Under the pieces are notes generated by a model, which saw only the letters and a list, made by a program, of their open reading frames with translations, was not told where the DNA came from and did not search any database. Both the position numbers and the translations under genes were made by a program. 64,000 nt of DNA, taken from positions 129,546,689 to 129,610,688 of the forward strand of contig NC_068938.1 in NCBI RefSeq assembly GCF_016801865.2. The letters are read 5' to 3'. Below, in pieces: positions 57,969 to 64,000 of the stretch (the first letter of the stretch is position 1; each line of letters opens with the position of its first letter). This DNA comes from Culex pipiens pallens. Lineage: Eukaryota > Arthropoda > Insecta > Diptera > Culicidae.

Positions 57969-58415
57969 CCCGAGCAGGGGTAAATAACACGGGAATACCA
58001 AATTTTGGTATTACTTGGGCAAATAACTGGGACCAACATGTGCCCTTGGTTGCCCAGTAATAGATGGTAAAATACCATGAAATCATACCAAAGTCTTGTA
58101 TGTGGAAGGGCACAACAATACCAAACCATGTTATTCCAAGGGTAAAATAATACCTCAAAATAAAAGCATTTCAATACCAAGTTGAGGTCTTCTGGATTTT
58201 TTAACATTGCTTTAATACCAAAACTTGGTTTTGCCATGGTTTAATTTTTAGGTATTCCCGCGCCCTTGGAAAATCAGATTTTGGTATTCCTGTGGTCTTC
58301 CACATACATGATTTTGGTATGATTTCATGGTATTTTACCATCTATTACTGGGCAACCAAGGGCACATTTTGGTCGCTGATATTTGCCCAAGTAATACCAA
58401 AATTTTTGTATTTTC
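57969..58415. mobile_element. Foldback element with a CCCGAGCAG-type left tip
   Basis: Starts CCCGAGCAGGGGTAAATAAC. Arms at about 57990-58135 and 58265-58412 are inverted copies: ACCAAATTTTGGTATTACTT, GCCCTTGGTTGCCCAGTAAT, AGATGGTAAAATACCATGAA and the mirror of each. AATACCAAA recurs throughout, much as AATAACA does in the elements at 39060 and 40813. The right tip is missing or degraded. Confidence 0.75.
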
Positions 58416-58869
58416 ATACCATTTTTAGTGCAGCAGTTGCAGTTAGTGAAAAAACGGAAATGACCCATATGTAACAGCCAAATCTACTCAGCTGCTGATT
58501 CCATGTTGTTATTAGTGATATTCTTCACCACATCGAGTGCATTTGTCATTAATGAACGGCCTGTGCTTGAAGTTCTTGAAGCTTCTGAAAAATAACAAGA
58601 TTGAAAAATAAGTGTTATTAAAATGAAACTGGATTGAAATTCACCAAAATTCAATAATCTGTCGATTAACTTGTTTTTCAAAGTATTTGGTTATCCCGAC
58701 TTAGAGAAATTTCAACGTTTTCAATAAAAACCTCAGTGGGTATAAAAAAATAAAATAAGCTTTAACATTTTTGGGTTTCAAGTCACGCGAAATTAATTAT
58801 ATCGTCAAAATTTATAAAAAAATATTCCATAGTTTCAGACGAATTTGATGAAACCTTTCAATACCAAAA
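58416..58869. other. AT-rich DNA, nothing assigned
   Basis: No gene or repeat ends recognised. Confidence 0.5.
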
Positions 58870-58871
58870 TA

Positions 58872-59289
58872 CAGTCGACTCTCTGGTTGTCAATATCCAA
58901 GGGACCGTCGAGGAAGAGAAGCATCAGTTTACAGAACGATGCAAAATGAAGACTCGATTGAAATTTGTTTTTTCTTGCTGACCAGCTATAGGAGAGAATC
59001 ATGGCAACGTCCAGCAAACAAAAACAAATAAATGTCAAACACCCTTCAAAGCTTCATTTCTCAAAGAAAAATGTCTATGCAAGCCATGAGAAAGTAAAAT
59101 TATTGACAACCAGAATAGATATTTAAAGCAAACAGAATCCAAGGGACCGTCGAGGAAGAGATCCTTCAAGCAAGAGAAAATATCGAGGAATAAAGACAAT
59201 CGAAGTATGCAGTTTGAAGGGACTGAAGAATTCATCGGTACATGGAGCATTATTGATATCGAGAAGATCGACAGCCAGAGAGTCGACTG
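58872..59289. mobile_element. 418-bp pogo-like MITE (CAGTCGACTCTCTGG ends)
   Basis: The left CAGTCGACTCTCTGGTTGTC is mirrored at the right as CAGTCGACTCTCTGGCTGTC, flanked by TA (58870-58871, 59290-59291). AAGGGACCGTCGAGGAAGAG occurs as a direct repeat at 58899 and 59143. Tip sequence and TA target resemble pogo/Tigger elements (inference). A left-end fragment of a relative is at 42756. Confidence 0.87.
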
Positions 59290-59291
59290 TA

Positions 59292-62139
59292 ATACCAAAG
59301 AAAATTTTCCACAATTTCAAGTCATTTCTTTGGGGGGTATATCAAAAATGTTTAAAATCAAGTTTGAAATTTCCGGTTTTCAATGAAGGCATTCGCTTTG
59401 AGACATCATTTTAGCGCAAAATTAATTATTTTGGCAAAATTGGTCAAATTTTTTCCCATAGTTTCAAAGGAATTTTGATAAAATACTGTAATACCAAAAT
59501 AATACCAAAATGTGGTGTTCCCCTATTTTCAAACAGTGATAGCTCAGGAACCATAAATCTTAGAAGGTCGGTCTTAAGCTTAACTTGGAAGGAATTGGAC
59601 GTCGATGTTTTTTTTTTTCTACCTGTATTGCGCAATGGAAAACATTAAATGGTCGTATCTCAAAACAGCCCTATTTATTTTTTCAAATTCGGTATTCTTG
59701 CATGTTTTGATAGTATCAACAGCCCTGCCAAATTTAAGCAGGATCGGAGAGGGTAACTTTCAAATTTTTATTTATTTCATATATGAAAGCTTGTAAAACC
59801 AACTTTTAACCAACCTAAACTTTTCAAGATTTATGAACTCCTCTTTTGACGCTTGATTTCAACGATTAAAAAAAAGTTGAATAAAAAGTTTCCCATTATC
59901 CGCAATATCACAAACGTAAAGTTGTTGTTCATAAACACATTTTCCCACCGGAAAAAATATCAATCAATCCCACTCGATAATCAAGACCCAAGTTCCTCCC
60001 GAGTACATTAGACAAATTAGCTCCCTCGCCTCAATTTACCATAATTGCACCGAGGTTGAATCGATCTCACCTACGCCCTTTTGAGCACCTTCCGAGCACA
60101 GTTCGATGACAATTTTCTTCCCCCTCACAGAGAAGGACAGCTGTTCCTCCTCCGTTCAGAGAATCGGTGTTCGATGAATTCCCTCTTGAGCCTTCTTTAC
60201 GCACCTGTGGCGCTGTTCGCGATAAGTGGTCAAATTGCATTTTAATGAGCCCTCAATCAGCTTCAGATGGCAGCCGGGCCAAGTTCTGGAGTGTGTTGGC
60301 TATTTAAGTGTCGATTTGTCGCAAGTTGTTACGCCGTTGACACGCTTTCGGCTCTTATTTAATGTTTCTGTCTTTTACTTCTTTTTTTTGTTTGTGCATT
60401 TGGAATCCTTTCTAGTTACCTGAAGTTGGTGAGAAAAAACACGTTTAATGGTTATACACGTTTCGTAAGATCTTTTATTGGCCATCAGTAGCCTGTTAAA
60501 CAAATCAGGTTAATGTCTCTCACGCTTTCCTTTATCGTCTAAAATAGCCAATTTTAGACACACTTGCATTGATGGAGGGACACACGTGAGTGAGATTTGT
60601 TTGGACTCGTGGGTCAATTATAACTCCATCATTTGAAGAAAAAAGAACCTTAAGGATCGTTGTAAATGAGTTTTCCTTACAAAGTTGAAAGTAATATCTA
60701 AAATAATGATGGCTTCTGTCTTACAATATTTCAGGAAAAACTAATTTAGGCCATATTATTTTGAATTTGTTTGTTAGACAAACTCGAAAAAAAATCCCCA
60801 AAAAAATATTTATTTTCAAAAAGGATGCAAATACTTTCACGATGTTCCTGAAATTCCATGAAAGTTATCGTATTTATCATGCAAAGCTTTGCACAAGCCA
60901 TCCTTCGTTTACATAGCCGCTCATGTAGAGCAAATTCCTCATCATCCGTATAGGAATTCACTTGTCATTGAAAAAATATTTAAACATCAAACCATCAATC
61001 AACCTGCAGTACTTTACTTTTCGCGCTCGCTCACATGTCGCATTAGTCAAAATGTATGCCAACCAAGTGTCCGATTAAAGTGCGCAAGAAACTTGGCACT
61101 AATATTTGCCCAAATCGATTCTTTCTCACATAAAAATGCGGCAATTTCTTATCACAAGCCAACTGGTTCAAACAAGGCTGACACATTTTTTACCCTTTCG
61201 CACCTCTCTAGGTTCCAACGTCACATTTCACGGTGAGTTTTTGTTTACTTTCTAGAAAAAGAAGAAAAAAGCTGCTCTTATCAACCCACTAAGCATATGT
61301 AGCTCTATCCCGGGTCCACCTTAAGGTGATAAAAAGTCGCATTCGCCACAGTCCCAAGCATAATCAAGAAAGGCAAAAACAAACTGATAACGACCGTACA
61401 CCATGCTAGAGCACTCCTTAGTACACGAGGTACCCGTACTAAGCTGCTGACCACACCTGTAAAAACGTGAGTCCGTCCATCCCATACGTCAAATTCGTAG
61501 AACTGTGACTCGATTGCTGGCATTGAGCGCATTGTTTTTTCGTACAAAAAAAATGATTCAGAATTTGCACGTCACCGTTTTGGCGTAAAATTTTGCTAGG
61601 GCAACAGTGAGTCACTTCTAATCATTGTTTTTGATAGCAGAAGCTTATCAGAGCGCCCCCAATGGAACGTCAGGTGCAGCGTGATAATCTTACGCTAAGT
61701 ACCTGTTTCCGCTGTGCGTAAAAAATATTGATGATGGTGCAGATTTGTTGGTCGAGTAGTAAAATTAATCTGGGAAATTCAATGACGGTACGAGAGTCAA
61801 CCATTGATATTAGTGGGCAAAAAAATTGTTGAAAACTATAGTAATATTTTCTTTGCAAAAACTTTTACAATTCATTGTTAACTATTCAAAATACATTGTA
61901 TAACGTGCATTTTTTTTCTTTTTTTTATCAAATAGGGCACTTTAAGACTGTTTGCAAAGTTTGAAATTTGGGACTGAAGATAAAAAAGTAATAAAATTTT
62001 AGTAAAAAGATATTCATAAATCAGTGATATTTTGCACATTAAATTTTAAAATATGTAAAGCATTGTATGATACTTTTTGATCACAAATTTTGAAAGTTTA
62101 GCCTCCCTACCGCCTTGACCTTAACCAGAGCCCAAAGAC
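59292..62139. other. Unassigned DNA
   Basis: No repeats recognised at 59800-61650. A minus frame of 80 codons (61547-61305) encodes a peptide with a hydrophobic stretch, WCTVVISLFLPFLIMLGTVA, that could be membrane-spanning; it has no family match and no context, so it stays unproven. Confidence 0.4.
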
Positions 62140-63030
62140 AAAAATCAAAAAGTACTTTAGAGAAATTTTGAGACCAAATTATAGTAATTTTTAGGTAACT
62201 TTTTTGAAAATAGTCGCAGTTATTCATTTTATAAAATTAGTGCTTATGTATGCCAACTTAAAAAAAAATATTTTTGAAAAGCTGAAAAAATCTTTATTTT
62301 TTGCTTTTTTGAACTTTGTTGATACGACCCTTAGCTGCTGAGATATTGTCATGCAATGATTTAAAAACAGGTTAATTGATGTTTTCTGTTCAAGACTAAC
62401 ATTTCAAAAGGGTGTAATATTGAATGTGGCCCTTTTGTAATGTTATTCATAATTAAAAAAATGAAAATATTGTTTTCGGAAGGATTGGAAAATTTCACAA
62501 ATGTTTCATATTTTAAAGTGGAAAATCGGACCATTAGTTGCTAAGATATCGACATTTTTAAATAGTGGGTTGTTCGGGTGAGACTTAGAAAACATCAATT
62601 TTCCTGTTTTAAAATCATTGCATGGCAATATCTCAGCAACTAAAGGACGTATCATCAAAGTTCAAAAAGCAAAATATAGAGAATTTTCAAAACAAAATAT
62701 TGAAATGTGGGCAAACATACACTGAAATAAACTTTTTTTTATTTCAGTGTAGGCATTGATTTTAAAACATGAATAACTGCGACTATTTTCAAAACAATTA
62801 CCTAAAATGGCTATAATTTGAAAACGGTGCACTTTATCAAAAAAAGTACTTTATGACTGCAAATTCGATTTTAGATCGAAAAATAAAGTTGAATAATTTT
62901 TGAGACCAATACTTTGATTTTTTTTAAATCAGTATTGATTCAAAAATTCATAACTCGGTCAAAGATTTTTTGCACATTCTGAAAATTTCTGAAAAGTTAG
63001 CATTTGATGTCCCCCCACAAACATATAAAA
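62140..63030. repeat. Repeat H, copy 2 (inverted relative to copy 1)
   Basis: Matches 4980-6060 in reverse orientation. It contains its own hairpin (GCTGAGATATTGTCATGCAA near 62336 and the mirror near 62617) and a 34-bp perfect palindrome at 62718-62751. Ends not resolved. Confidence 0.65.
62718..62751. repeat. 34-bp perfect palindrome, TACACTGAAATAAA arms
   Basis: TACACTGAAATAAA, a short T-rich centre, then TTTATTTCAGTGTA. A CACTGAAAAAAA-type tip also occurs at 4872 in the other copy of repeat H. It may be a minimal MITE or the fused ends of a deleted one. Confidence 0.75.
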
Positions 63031-63760
63031 AGCTCTAATCAACTTTTTTTCACTTAATTGGTCACAGCGCGCTGCAAAGGACAATTGGAACTTAATTATT
63101 GATCTAACCTACTTTTGCGCAGATCTAGGCCTAGAGATGCTAACTGAGATATCCAAACATTATGAGGTGGTCAGGTAACAACCAACGAACGCAGAGTGTG
63201 ACAAGTCATCTCTGCAAACACCTCATGACATGAGTCACGCCCGCCGCTCAAACCGCACTCTCACTCTCTGTTGAGTTTTACTCCAACATCGTACCATGCT
63301 TCGTCGACGTAGCGCCACGAGGCTCCCTCTCTCGCGCAGCCTACGTCACACTTAAAAGGGAAATGAAGAACCGTTACTCTCGCGGCCTCCCCAACCGCGA
63401 GAGTTGCATCGCCGACTGACTCCGCGTGGCCCCATGATCTGCTGCTCCACTGACTCGGACTCGGACTCGGCTGACTGACTGTCGTCTCTTCTCTATGATA
63501 TAATCTGTCGGCAGCGGCCCCGTGCTGGGCTGTGTTCGGCATCGCGATCATCATGCTGGTTTGCTTCAAGCATAGTTCAGTTCAGTACTTTTTGCTGCTG
63601 CTGCTGGTTTCACTTTCATTCAGTTCACGCGGCTTTGAGCGCTGCTGCCGTGTAATTGATGGTTAGGCTAATTTTGCTGGATAACTGTTGATGTTGTTTC
63701 GCGGGGGCATGCTTCGTATTCTGCCAGTACCCAGTAGCTTATTCTGATGTATCTTGGGGT
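63031..63760. promoter_or_regulatory. GC-richer region, possible 5' flank of an unseen gene
   Basis: 63240-63680 is clearly more GC-rich than the surroundings, has CTG/TGC runs (63593-63606) and TCAGTTCAGT motifs near 63577 that fit the arthropod initiator consensus. A 10-bp perfect hairpin lies at 63376-63404. No coding exon could be identified. The promoter reading is inference only. Confidence 0.25.
63376..63404. other. GC-rich 10-bp perfect hairpin
   Basis: ACTCTCGCGG pairs exactly with CCGCGAGAGT around the 9-nt loop CCTCCCCAA. Confidence 0.6.
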
Positions 63761-63761
63761 A

Positions 63762-64000
63762 CCGTCAGTAGGGGTGGCCCGATATGCTTCTCTTTATTTC
63801 TGAATAGGGACCATCCATAAACCACGTAGACACTTTTTTACATTTTTTTTTTTTTTGGAGCGTGGACAATCGACAATCAGATTATTTATTTGTTTGATAG
63901 ATTTGTCGGCAAAATTGTCATAAATATTCCTTCAAGGGGAAGTTTCCATGAACACAACTCCAGGTTGTGGCCATCACTGGCTAAATGTGTAAAATCAATT
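63762..64000. other. MITE A tip, then AT-rich DNA to the window end
   Basis: CCGTCAGTAGGGGTGG after TA matches the MITE A tip; it has TAGGGG where the other left tips have TGGGGG. The element is either truncated at about 63780 or very diverged. No gene seen. Confidence 0.5.

Noticed and set aside
63440..63475. GACTCGGACTCGG run as another hAT subterminal array
   Set aside because: The motif is GGACTC, not GGAGTC, and there are no CAGGGCTG tips nearby.

Overview
This window looks like gene-poor nuclear DNA from an insect, most likely a culicine mosquito and possibly Culex. The grounds are an AT-rich background, very dense small TA-flanked inverted-repeat elements, several tRNA-derived SINE families (one with two tRNA-like modules), hAT elements whose ends are full of GAGTCGG repeats, and long pure AT-rich microsatellites. 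I found no convincing intact protein gene, no rRNA and no functional tRNA gene. Almost every open reading frame here is either translated microsatellite or the inside of a repeat. The window is probably intergenic or part of a very large intron. The species call is inference from style, not from a diagnostic gene.

Layout. 1-6.1 kb: AT-rich DNA, a frameshifted coding-like remnant (about 1.6-2.3 and 3.77-4.24 kb) split by a probable solo LTR and by MITE family G copy 1, then repeats F, C and H. 6.1-12.1 kb: mostly unassigned sequence with two tRNA-SINEs (family A), a palindrome and repeats E, F and I. 12.1-14.1 kb: a 9-bp microsatellite, then an 850-bp non-LTR-derived element (NL2) with 25-bp target duplications. 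15.4-18.6 kb: MITE G copy 2 carrying a 2.2-kb inverted-repeat insertion. 19.7-22.6 kb: a 1.57-kb foldback, a minisatellite and an inverted SINE A. 24.45-27.57 kb: two abutting arrays, (CTAAAAA)n and (GTTTTT)n. 30.6-34.55 kb: a four-level nest (NL1 retroelement, then hAT, then MITE A, then a 183-bp palindrome). 36.3-42.4 kb: more MITEs, two of the CCCGAGCAG family, one with a 157-bp tandem repeat. 44.2-48.9 kb: SINE B, a long-TIR element with a hAT MITE inside, MITE G copy 3 and a small MITE. 51.1-53.2 kb: a (TTATTTG)n array interrupted by a 76-bp hairpin element. 55.3-59.3 kb: a dimeric tRNA-like SINE, MITE A, repeat E, a foldback and a pogo-like MITE. 59.3-64 kb: largely unassigned DNA, repeat H copy 2, and a GC-richer stretch that could be the 5' flank of a gene outside the window.

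How the parts relate. Insertion order can be read directly, because copies of one family serve as empty sites for another and many target duplications survive. The observation I rate highest is in NL1 and NL2. These are two diverged, ORF-less non-LTR-derived elements that begin at the same nucleotide, end in the same 3' motif plus an ATGCTN-type tail, and reduce to almost the same length (about 850 bp). They share a 28-nt hairpin seen four times with paired, compensatory changes in its stems, which suggests a structured RNA element under selection.
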